Made by a program: the position numbers and the translations under genes. DNA of 5,885 bases from Flavobacteriales bacterium. Lineage in GTDB: Bacteria > Bacteroidota > Bacteroidia > Flavobacteriales > Parvicellaceae. The notes below the pieces were generated by a model. It saw only the letters and a list, made by a program, of their open reading frames with translations. It did no database searches and was not told the DNA's origin. Every line of letters begins with the position of its first letter. The first letter of the stretch is position 1. Shown in pieces: positions 1 to 5,040 of this stretch. The stretch is taken from NCBI GenBank assembly GCA_014239715.1, contig JAAZYJ010000117.1:1-5885 (forward strand), given 5' to 3'.

Positions 1-396
1 GCGGACTCAACCCTGTCAAGATATTCTGAACAAGAAGTAGTTACTATTGGAGACGTGTACATCTATTTGCGTATGAACATGAGACCTCTGAATGGAATTG
101 TATTTAAAAATTGGTCAAATGGCGTACTTATGAGTGAGTGCGCCTATCGATCCGGGTTGCTTTACGGGCTCTGTAAAAACTGGTACAGGTCTGGTCAGAT
201 TAAATCTGAAGGCAACTTTATTAATGGTAATAAAGATGGACTTTGGCGAGAGTGGCACCAGAACGGACAACTATCTACTGAAGAAAATTATGCGAATGGC
301 AAAAGGGATGGAGTCTCCCGTTTGTGGTTTGAAGATGGTCAGCTTTGGGAGGAAGAAGTCTATAAAAATGGCGAACTGATCGTAGGAGACCAATAA
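1..396 (+). CDS. YwqK-like MORN-repeat protein, 5' end beyond the window
   Basis: The frame is open from base 1 to the TAA at 394-396, so 131 residues are visible and the true start probably lies to the left. A GTG at 55 could serve as a start, but the 18 codons before it read like protein and the stretch IGDVYIYLRMN resembles the lead-in that precedes MORN-variant repeats in longer relatives. From residue 31 to 126 there are four back-to-back repeats of exactly 24 residues, of the pattern DGLWREW-x-x-NGQL-x-x-E-x-x-Y-x-NGK, with the paired Gly at residues 32, 56, 80 and 104. This is the pattern of COG2849 (YwqK family, often annotated 'toxin-antitoxin system YwqK family antitoxin'). That label is inherited from one Bacillus locus and says little about function here. 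No toxin partner is visible. No signal peptide can be judged because the N-terminus is missing. The family assignment is firm; the biological role is unknown. Confidence 0.85.
   Translation, partial: ADSTLSRYSEQEVVTIGDVYIYLRMNMRPLNGIVFKNWSNGVLMSECAYRSGLLYGLCKNWYRSGQIKSEGNFINGNKDGLWREWHQNGQLSTEENYANGKRDGVSRLWFEDGQLWEEEVYKNGELIVGDQ
91..378 (+). repeat. Four 24-residue (72-bp) MORN-variant repeats
   Basis: Within the YwqK-like gene, residues 31-54, 55-78, 79-102 and 103-126 are consecutive units of equal length without insertions. The first unit is the most diverged (NGIVFKNWSNG...). The third is closest to the family consensus (DGLWREWHQNGQLSTEENY). The repeat is clear in protein but only weak in DNA, so it is old and not a recent expansion. 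Confidence 0.8.
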
Positions 397-407
397 TCAA
401 TCTGCCT

Positions 408-2828
408 TTATTCTTTGATCAGCTTTCTGGTCCACAATTGTGCACCCTCTTCATAATAACTCAGTGTATACAGACCACTTTCGAGTTGAGCAACATCAAG
501 TTCATATACTTTTCGCCCTTTCACCTTTCCTGATTCCCAAACTACCCTTCCAAGCGCATCAACCAAGAGAAGTTCTCCTTTCATTGTGGATCTGCTTCTA
601 ACTGTGAGCTGAGCTTCCAAAGGGTTGGGGTAGATCAATATTGTCCCATTCAATTCACCCCCTATTCCAAGATCGACCCCTACAATTGCGGTAAGTGTGT
701 CACTGCACCCATGTGCATCGATAACAATAACGAAATATGTACCCGGAGTCAATCCGGTAAGATCTTCATTGTCATCAAAATCCCCTACACCATCATTATC
801 CCAATCAATTACATAAGACGGAGCACCACCGGTTATTGTCAGATCAATTGCGCCGTCACTACCTGAGATCGCATCCGTAATTACTGCTGACAGGTCAATT
901 TCGTCCGGATCGAAAAGCATAGAGTCTACAATTAGCTGACATCCGATAGTATCCATTACGATAACGGTTTGGACCCCTGAAGCTAAGCCTGTAAAAATTC
1001 CTGAAGCCTGATATGTGCTCCCACCATTATTGGAATACAGAAGCGCTCCAGTCCCTCCGGATGCAATTATTTCAATTTGGCCATCGGAATTCCCCGGGCA
1101 CAAAGGAGAAGTGGTAGTGACCGAATCAAGCACGATCTGAGCAGCAGCAACAACAGTGGCAGTCAATGAATCTATACACCCGCTACTATCAGTAGCATAA
1201 ATAGTATACGTTCCGATTGATAGTGGACTGAACAACCCTGTGGACTGGGTAATAAAACCAATATCATAAACAACGCCAGGTGCAGAGCCAGTTGCTATCA
1301 CTTCTATGCTTCCGTCGCTAATTCCATTGCAAGCAGGAATTATTGACACCGTATCCAATTCAAGCTGAGAAAAAGAGATGTCTATCAGCTGAACATTGTA
1401 GCAATTTGAACTTGTCGTATCCCCGATCATGACCCAGACACTATCCCCTGGGTAAAGCATGCCCGGAACAATTGTGTCGGAAAAATCCGATATACTATCA
1501 GGCATTATGGTGTGGTAGGTGGTAATCGTATTTGGTATCGCGTTCAAATCGGAAATAGTCAGCAATGAAAGGTCGAACGAATCACATTGGTATCCCGGAT
1601 CTACCCAATCAGCTAAAGGACCATTTGGTGAGACTTCCACATAAACCAATTTCGCCACTGAATTAGAACAAGCGCCTGGAGTGCTGCCACTTGCCGTGTA
1701 AAGCGTTGAAACTCCCGGACTAGCAATTACGGATGGTCCGGTTGAAACATCCAACCCTGCAGCGGGAGTCCAATTCCAATCAAAAGCACCCACATCAGCA
1801 CCACTTACTGATATATTCACGGAATTTCCCGGACAAAAAATACGCATCGTGTCCACAATGTTGCCCTGTAGGCAAAGATCCGTAGAATCTAACCGGATAT
1901 CGTATAAGCTGGCAAATGCAGCATCAACAGCGCCTGAATCTAATATGATCAGGAATTCAAACTCAACAGAATCACCAATACCAATAACCGGTGTTCGATG
2001 AGCAAGAGAAATTGCCTCATCGGCAAAATCCGTGGCGCCCTGAATTCCCTCCAAAGCTGTCAAGCCACTCCCAGCATGCCAGATGGCTTTGGGACTTCTG
2101 TTTGCAAACCCCCCGTAAGAAACACGGACATTGGTATCTGTCGCCCCCAATCCAATAAAGCTGTACCAAGGTATTGACTGACTGGCAGAGACCAGCGTTC
2201 TGGAACAATTTGGGACATACGCATTCACTATGGTATTCTGCGTACTGTAGTCGCCGCTAAGCTCTACATTATTATCAGGGTCTATATTGCGGTAGTAATA
2301 AACACTATCCAATTGGTTGGTTCCATTGTTAATGATCTTTACCTTCGTTTTATAGAATGTCTCATTTTTAAGAAGTGTATACTGAATTTTTACCGAGACG
2401 TCGTAGCCACTACTTGACGTCTGCCCTTCCCAATCAACAGACAGGCAATTTACATTGTCCACATAATTTCGGAAAACTCCTGTAAAGTCATCTGTTCCAA
2501 AATTTGCTCCATTGTTCGAATAATTGGCAAAATTATCTATTTGTAGGCCCCAGCCATTTTCTGGTGAACCGGGAGTAAAATAGTCCCCATCAAATTGAGA
2601 CCACGCTGTTTGGTTGGGATCAGCAACAAAACCAAATAAATTTCCTGAATTCGATCTGAAATGTATATTAGGAACAGAACCCAAAAGCGTGTCTGCGCCT
2701 TCAAATCCACCATCATCGAGACCAATCTCCACATAATTTCCAATCAAAAATGCATTGGAGGCAACGATCTGTGCCTGAGTACACGCAAAAATAAAACAGG
2801 CCGAAAAAATAAACATGAGTCTATGCAT
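408..2828 (-). CDS. Secreted multidomain protein with SprB-like repeats and T9SS type A sorting domain
   Basis: Numbering here counts from a possible GTG start at 2855. I prefer the ATG at 2828 (residue 10), because it puts a normal signal peptide (HRLMFIFSACFIFACTQA) directly at the N-terminus, with likely cleavage near residues 28-29. Domains in order: residues 30-318, an unassigned beta-rich region with features I associate with Bacteroidota surface proteins (IDPDNN, GLGATDTNVRVSYGGF, GDSVEFEF); 335-409, an Ig/PKD-like domain (CPGNSVNISV, then W-TPAAGLD and STLYTASGSTPGAC); about 411-500, a Cys-flanked module (QCDSFDL, TYHTIMPDSISDF, GDSVWVMIGDTTSSNC); 503-725, three SprB-like repeats; 740-815, a type A C-terminal sorting domain starting at ILIYPNPLEAQL and ending WTRKLIKE. 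The expected route is Sec export followed by T9SS translocation, with surface attachment or release after removal of the sorting domain. Its job could be adhesion, gliding or substrate binding; I see no catalytic domain. It stands alone, divergent from the 88-aa gene. Confidence 0.88.
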   Translation of the reverse strand: MHRLMFIFSACFIFACTQAQIVASNAFLIGNYVEIGLDDGGFEGADTLLGSVPNIHFRSNSGNLFGFVADPNQTAWSQFDGDYFTPGSPENGWGLQIDNFANYSNNGANFGTDDFTGVFRNYVDNVNCLSVDWEGQTSSSGYDVSVKIQYTLLKNETFYKTKVKIINNGTNQLDSVYYYRNIDPDNNVELSGDYSTQNTIVNAYVPNCSRTLVSASQSIPWYSFIGLGATDTNVRVSYGGFANRSPKAIWHAGSGLTALEGIQGATDFADEAISLAHRTPVIGIGDSVEFEFLIILDSGAVDAAFASLYDIRLDSTDLCLQGNIVDTMRIFCPGNSVNISVSGADVGAFDWNWTPAAGLDVSTGPSVIASPGVSTLYTASGSTPGACSNSVAKLVYVEVSPNGPLADWVDPGYQCDSFDLSLLTISDLNAIPNTITTYHTIMPDSISDFSDTIVPGMLYPGDSVWVMIGDTTSSNCYNVQLIDISFSQLELDTVSIIPACNGISDGSIEVIATGSAPGVVYDIGFITQSTGLFSPLSIGTYTIYATDSSGCIDSLTATVVAAAQIVLDSVTTTSPLCPGNSDGQIEIIASGGTGALLYSNNGGSTYQASGIFTGLASGVQTVIVMDTIGCQLIVDSMLFDPDEIDLSAVITDAISGSDGAIDLTITGGAPSYVIDWDNDGVGDFDDNEDLTGLTPGTYFVIVIDAHGCSDTLTAIVGVDLGIGGELNGTILIYPNPLEAQLTVRSRSTMKGELLLVDALGRVVWESGKVKGRKVYELDVAQLESGLYTLSYYEEGAQLWTRKLIKE
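411..638 (-). other. T9SS type A C-terminal sorting domain
   Basis: The last 76 residues (740-815, GTG numbering) have the hallmarks of the TIGR04183/Por_Secre_tail family: YPNP at the start, a LLLVDALGRVVW strand, an L-x-SGLYTL strand and a final short strand WTRKLIKE ending at the stop codon. This domain directs the protein through the type IX machinery and is normally cleaved off. Confidence 0.9.
681..1349 (-). repeat. Three SprB-like repeats in the T9SS protein
   Basis: Residues 503-568, 579-648 and 657-725 share the plan C-x-G-x-SDG-x-I-x-(hydrophobic)-x-x-x-GG, then GL-x-x-G-(T/V)-(Y/Q)-T-x-x-x-x-D-x-x-GC. This matches the SprB repeat family found in gliding adhesins. Repeats 1 and 2 each keep two Cys (509/560 and 586/639). 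Repeat 3 lacks the first Cys (AISGSDG in place of C-x-G-x-SDG) and instead carries an inserted acidic loop, DWDNDGVGDFDDNED (residues 685-699). Identity between the repeats is low, so they are ancient. Confidence 0.75.
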
Positions 2829-2943
2829 GAAACTAAAGTATGTAATTTTCGACACTACAATTGATCGATTAGTAAGAATAAATGGGATTCTTAGAGAAGA
2901 TATTATAAATTTATCTTGTTAAACCAATCATAAAACAACGAAC
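2829..2943. promoter_or_regulatory. Divergent intergenic region with AT-rich inverted repeats
   Basis: This AT-rich spacer separates the divergent T9SS-protein and 88-aa genes, so both promoters are expected here. It contains the 10-bp perfect palindrome ATAAATTTAT (2905-2914) and an overlapping inverted repeat AAGATA/TATCTT (2897-2902 and 2912-2917, 9-base spacer). TAAATTTA at 2906-2913 resembles the Bacteroidota -7 box TAnnTTTG with one mismatch, but there is no good TTTG -33 box at the right distance. An operator or promoter core is plausible but unproven. Confidence 0.3.
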
Positions 2944-3210
2944 ATGTCAGATATTCATCGATTTAATGTAGACGACAAAGAAGTCTTAGTGAGCAGAAAC
3001 TGGTTTCTTGGGACAGTGAAAGTTTGGATCAACGGTGCTCCTCTCAAAACAAAAATGCCTTTAGTTGGAGGAGTAAAAAAAGTGGACTTTAAGGTAAACG
3101 ATAAAGACGTAAATGTTACCGTAGCAATTCCGAAAATGTTCCCTGCTTTCAAAGCCTGGGAATACACAATGAGTGTTGAAGGCAATCAGGTTGCTAACGT
3201 CAGAAAATAG
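2944..3210 (+). CDS. Small beta-rich protein, possibly FAIM1-like
   Basis: This is an 88-residue soluble protein with no signal peptide, membrane segment or Cys. The ATG at 2944 is the first start in frame and follows an A-rich leader (AAAACAACGAAC), as is usual where Shine-Dalgarno motifs are weak. The sequence alternates hydrophobic and polar residues, suggesting a chain of beta strands: EVLVSRN (13-19), TVKVWING (24-31), KKVDFKV (45-51), KDVNVTVAI (54-62) and WEYTMSVEGNQV (72-83). The order 'basic/V strand - (V/I)(D/N)G - LVG - F-x-V - V-x-V-x-I - EYT(L/M)-x-(V/I)-(E/N)G' resembles one repeat of the FAIM1 family as I remember the human protein (VVYVDGKE, LVGKETFYVG, YEYTLEINGKS). That similarity is inference by eye only. 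Otherwise it is a hypothetical protein. It is probably monocistronic: the next intact gene is on the other strand. Confidence 0.7.
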   Translation: MSDIHRFNVDDKEVLVSRNWFLGTVKVWINGAPLKTKMPLVGGVKKVDFKVNDKDVNVTVAIPKMFPAFKAWEYTMSVEGNQVANVRK

Positions 3211-3330
3211 GACAGGTATAACTTGAAATGCGGCTATTTCTATAATCAGCCTCAACCATCATTTTGAACTCAGCTAACAATGAGTTTGTAAGTTTGAAAT
3301 GTTTGTGAATTGCCAACGGTTAAAAAGTAG
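3211..3330. other. Non-coding stretch after the 88-aa gene
   Basis: Together with the remnant that follows, this is part of a 310-base interval (3211-3520) without an intact gene. I see no recognisable coding sequence in 3211-3330 on either strand. It contains a perfect 6-bp inverted repeat, AACTCA at 3267-3272 and TGAGTT at 3281-3286 with an 8-base loop, which could form a weak hairpin downstream of the 88-aa gene. It has no run of T after it, so I do not call it an intrinsic terminator. Confidence 0.4.
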
Positions 3331-3496
3331 ACACCTCCGCGGACACTTTTCATATCTGCTGAGTTGAGCTACTTAGTGACACCGGCGTCAACTCAAGGCA
3401 GGATCAAAAAGAGAGTTGGACCAAAAGCACCCAGAATGGAAAGGACGTTACGATCAGGTCGATGATATTTGCATCGTTGGTATCGAGGTTTCATAG
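3331..3496 (+). pseudogene. Decayed C-terminus of a SpoIIE-type PP2C phosphatase
   Basis: The plus-strand frame 3380-3496 (open from just after a TGA at 3377-3379) ends with ELDQKHPEWKGRY followed by DQVDDICIVGIEVS and a TAG at 3494-3496. The pattern 'LD-x-x-x-x-x-WKG-x-x-x-QVDD(I/V)C(I/V)(I/V)GI' is, from memory, the typical C-terminal end of SpoIIE-domain serine phosphatases in Bacteroidota, where the two Asp belong to the metal-binding site. Upstream, another frame (3331 to about 3411) reads FISAELSYLVTPASTQGRIKK. This fits the preceding helix region of such proteins (LL-x-x-LS-x-L-(P)-x-x-x-Q-x-x-I) if one frameshift occurred around 3403-3416. A TAG at 3328-3330 interrupts that frame. The phosphatase body is not present anywhere in the window, so this would be a truncated, frameshifted remnant. 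The family call rests on a short stretch and on memory. Confidence 0.45.
3360..3395. repeat. 8-bp inverted repeat with 20-base spacer
   Basis: TGAGTTGA at 3360-3367 is the exact reverse complement of TCAACTCA at 3388-3395. The spacer holds a second small inverted repeat, TGAC/GTCA (3377-3380 and 3387-3390) around ACCGGC, which partly competes with the outer arm. It sits inside the phosphatase remnant. It has no T-tract and no visible link to a mobile element; it could be chance. Confidence 0.3.
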
Positions 3497-3520
3497 TTCA
3501 GGCTCCTCTCTTACTATAAT

Positions 3521-3643
3521 TTACATCACCCCCATGTTCGTCCGAACCCCTTTGCCCCCATCACATTTTTTAGCGCACTTTTTTGCAGAACAGGAGCCCA
3601 GCACTAAGATTGAAACAAGTAAAAGTCCGATACAATACTTCAT
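3521..3643 (-). CDS. Very small lipoprotein (40 aa)
   Basis: The ATG at 3643 opens a 40-residue frame ending in TAA at 3521-3523. It begins MKYCIGLLLVSILVLGSC, a textbook type II signal peptide: Lys at position 2, a hydrophobic core, and the lipobox LGSC with Cys18 as the lipidated residue. The Ser after that Cys is permissive for ordinary sorting. The predicted mature peptide is only 23 residues, Lys-rich with two further Cys (23 and 27), and ends GVRTNMGVM. A signal peptide of this quality is unlikely by chance in such a short frame, so I take it as a real gene. It lies downstream of the 107-aa gene on the same strand, but an intrinsic terminator sits between them, so it probably has its own promoter in 3644-3701, where I could not find a clear box. 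Function unknown; tiny Cys-lipoproteins of this kind are common and uncharacterised in Bacteroidota. The plus-strand frame 3462-3713 across it looks like a shadow. Confidence 0.7.
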   Translation of the reverse strand: MKYCIGLLLVSILVLGSCSAKKCAKKCDGGKGVRTNMGVM

Positions 3644-3701
3644 ATTAATCAACGAATTGATTTCTCTAGTAATAACACAAATAAGGCCAATTTATTGCAT
3701 T

Positions 3702-3726
3702 AAAAAACCCTGACCAACGGTCAAGG
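3702..3726 (-). terminator. Intrinsic terminator of the 107-aa gene
   Basis: Read on the minus strand, CCTTGACC-GTT-GGTCAGGG forms an 8-bp stem (one G-T pair) with a 3-base loop, followed at once by TTTTTT. It begins 30 bases after the stop of the 107-aa gene. On the plus strand no T-run follows, so it acts in one direction only. Confidence 0.8.
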
Positions 3727-3756
3727 CTCTAGTATATCATTACTTAGGGGTATTAT

Positions 3757-4080
3757 CTAGTCGTCTAGATCATCGATCATACCGGAAGTATCTTCCGTGT
3801 TTCCGTCAACTTCATTTACCGGAGTTTCCGAGACTTCATTCACTTGTTCATTGCCACTGTCATCCGAGAAAGCGTCCGAAAAATTCTCAAACCCTGCGTT
3901 TCGCCTGGCCTCAAGTTTTGCAGTGTGGCTTCCCGGCCCTCCTGCGGCATATATTTTGACCAGCTCAGACATCACATCAGTCGCCTTTGACTGGTATTTG
4001 TTTGCGATCTTTCGTGCATACCGAAGTCTTCCAGGGTCATGTTCTTTAAAAAATGCTCTTAACTTCTCTTCGAACGTCAT
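3757..4080 (-). CDS. Hypothetical 107-aa protein with helical head and acidic tail
   Basis: I do not recognise a named family. Residues 1-48 look helical and charged (MTFEEKLRAFFKEHDPGRL, then YARKIANKY and VMSELVKIYAAGGPG). The 'HDP-x-RL ... A-x-KIA ... VKIYA-x-GGP' pattern feels like a small conserved Bacteroidota family, but I cannot attach a function. Residues 65-107 form a low-complexity, strongly acidic tail rich in D, E, N, S and T, ending DDLDD, with the motif VNEV twice (80-83 and 88-91, an imperfect 8-residue repeat). There is no signal peptide, membrane segment or Cys, so it is expected to be cytoplasmic with a disordered tail. It starts at ATG 4080 after an AT-rich leader, is divergent from the patatin-like gene, and is followed by its own intrinsic terminator, which suggests a single-gene transcript. 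Confidence 0.75.
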   Translation of the reverse strand: MTFEEKLRAFFKEHDPGRLRYARKIANKYQSKATDVMSELVKIYAAGGPGSHTAKLEARRNAGFENFSDAFSDDSGNEQVNEVSETPVNEVDGNTEDTSGMIDDLDD

Positions 4081-4185
4081 ACAATATTCTTTTATTTAAA
4101 TATATGTCATTATAACGGATATTCATTTAAATGGTTCTATTTTCTGCAACAAATTTCCGATGTTATTCGTTTATTTTAGTAACAT
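4081..4185. promoter_or_regulatory. Divergent intergenic region with a 10-bp palindrome
   Basis: This 105-base AT-rich spacer must hold promoters for both the 107-aa gene and the patatin-like gene. It contains the perfect palindrome CATTTAAATG at 4124-4133, roughly central, which could be an operator. TATTTTAG at 4172-4179 (plus) and TATATTTA about 20 bases upstream of ATG 4080 (minus) each match the Bacteroidota -7 box TAnnTTTG except for one base, but neither has a convincing -33 TTTG partner. Confidence 0.3.
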
Positions 4186-5040
4186 ATGAAAGAGAAAACG
4201 GCTTTGGTTATCCAAGGTGGAGCCTTGAAATCAATTTTTACTTCTGGTGTATTAGATGCATTTATGGCGGCCCGATTTGACCCTTTTGACATTTACATTG
4301 GTGTTAGTGGAGGTTCAATGTGCCTCTCCTATTATTTGGCAAAGCAATTCCATGCGACCTACCATATCATATCTAACATTTTCATGGACAGCAAATTCAT
4401 TAGCCTTAAGCACTTGTTTGCAGCAGAAGGGTATGTCAACCTGCAATATTTGGAGACTTTCGCAATGACACACTATCCTCTAGACCTGAAGGCAGCATTG
4501 AAAAGAGCCAAACAAGCTCATATAGAGATAGTAGCAACTAACATGAAAAATGGAGATCCAGTCTATATAAGGCCAGAAAAGCACAATTGGCACAAAGCGT
4601 TAAGAGCTTCGTCAACCCTTCCTTTTTTAACTAAGGGATACTGCCAATTCGATGGGATGAAGCTAATGGATGGCGGCTGGAGTGACCCAATACCTGTAAA
4701 AAGAGCCGTGGATCTTGGAGCAAAGAAAATTATAGTGATCAGAACAATGCCTGCAGACCTTAAGCTGGAATGGAGCTATTTCGGTTGGTTTGGAGGGTTA
4801 TGGCACAAAGAAAATCCTCTATTGAGCAGGCGATTTTCCGAAGATCATGAATATTACAATGCCAGTATAGACTATATTGCTAACAATCCGAAAAACGTTG
4901 ATATAATTCAAATTGCACCGGAGAAACACCTTACCACAAGTAGTTATTCTACGTCCAAACACAAAATCACTTCTGACTATCGATTAGGTGTAGATTTTGG
5001 AATGCAATTTCTGAGCACCTACAATCAAGACTCAGAATAG
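4186..5040 (+). CDS. Patatin-like phospholipase family protein (YjjU/RssA type)
   Basis: This 284-residue patatin-fold protein would act as a lipid acyl hydrolase with a Ser-Asp dyad. Visible elements: the oxyanion-hole loop QGGALKSIFTSGVLDAF (10-26), the nucleophile elbow G-V-S-G-G with Ser41, and the dyad Asp162 in MDGGWSDPIP. Long matches to E. coli YjjU as I recall it (FDPFDIYIG, the RASSTLP segment, DGG-x-SD-x-IPVK, LGAKKIIVIRT) place it in that subgroup. YjjU-like proteins have a further domain after the patatin core, and residues about 190-284 correspond to it. Length is near the minimum for the group. There is no signal peptide, so it is expected in the cytoplasm or at the inner membrane face. 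The loop reads GGALKS where active family members usually have GG(G/A)-x-RG, so the conserved Arg is Lys and the final Gly is Ser; activity may be altered. The 3' end overlaps the convergent aminopeptidase gene by 16 bp. Confidence 0.88.
   Translation: MKEKTALVIQGGALKSIFTSGVLDAFMAARFDPFDIYIGVSGGSMCLSYYLAKQFHATYHIISNIFMDSKFISLKHLFAAEGYVNLQYLETFAMTHYPLDLKAALKRAKQAHIEIVATNMKNGDPVYIRPEKHNWHKALRASSTLPFLTKGYCQFDGMKLMDGGWSDPIPVKRAVDLGAKKIIVIRTMPADLKLEWSYFGWFGGLWHKENPLLSRRFSEDHEYYNASIDYIANNPKNVDIIQIAPEKHLTTSSYSTSKHKITSDYRLGVDFGMQFLSTYNQDSE

Noticed and set aside
55..57. GTG at 55 as the start of the YwqK-like gene
   Set aside because: The frame is open to base 1 and the upstream codons read like protein, so the gene more likely begins outside the window.
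2761..2790. Possible lipoprotein Cys (IFAC, Cys25) in the T9SS protein signal peptide
   Set aside because: Phe at the -2 position fits poorly with a lipobox, and a C-terminal sorting domain is more consistent with ordinary signal peptidase cleavage a few residues later.
2829..2855. GTG start at 2855 for the T9SS protein
   Set aside because: It would add nine residues before the positively charged start of the signal peptide; the ATG at 2828 gives a normal signal sequence. The GTG cannot be fully excluded.
3223..3252. Short hairpins GAAAT/ATTTC and GGCT/AGCC after the 88-aa gene
   Set aside because: Stems are only 4-5 bp and no T-run follows, so they are not supported as a terminator.
3462..3713. 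83-codon plus-strand frame covering the small lipoprotein gene
   Set aside because: Its translation has no domain-like pattern, and it lies antisense to a frame with a clear lipoprotein signal peptide, so it is taken as a shadow.
3797..4099. 100-codon plus-strand frame antisense to the 107-aa gene
   Set aside because: Its composition mirrors the acidic tail codons of the opposite strand and it shows no recognisable pattern; the minus-strand frame has a terminator and a sensible start.
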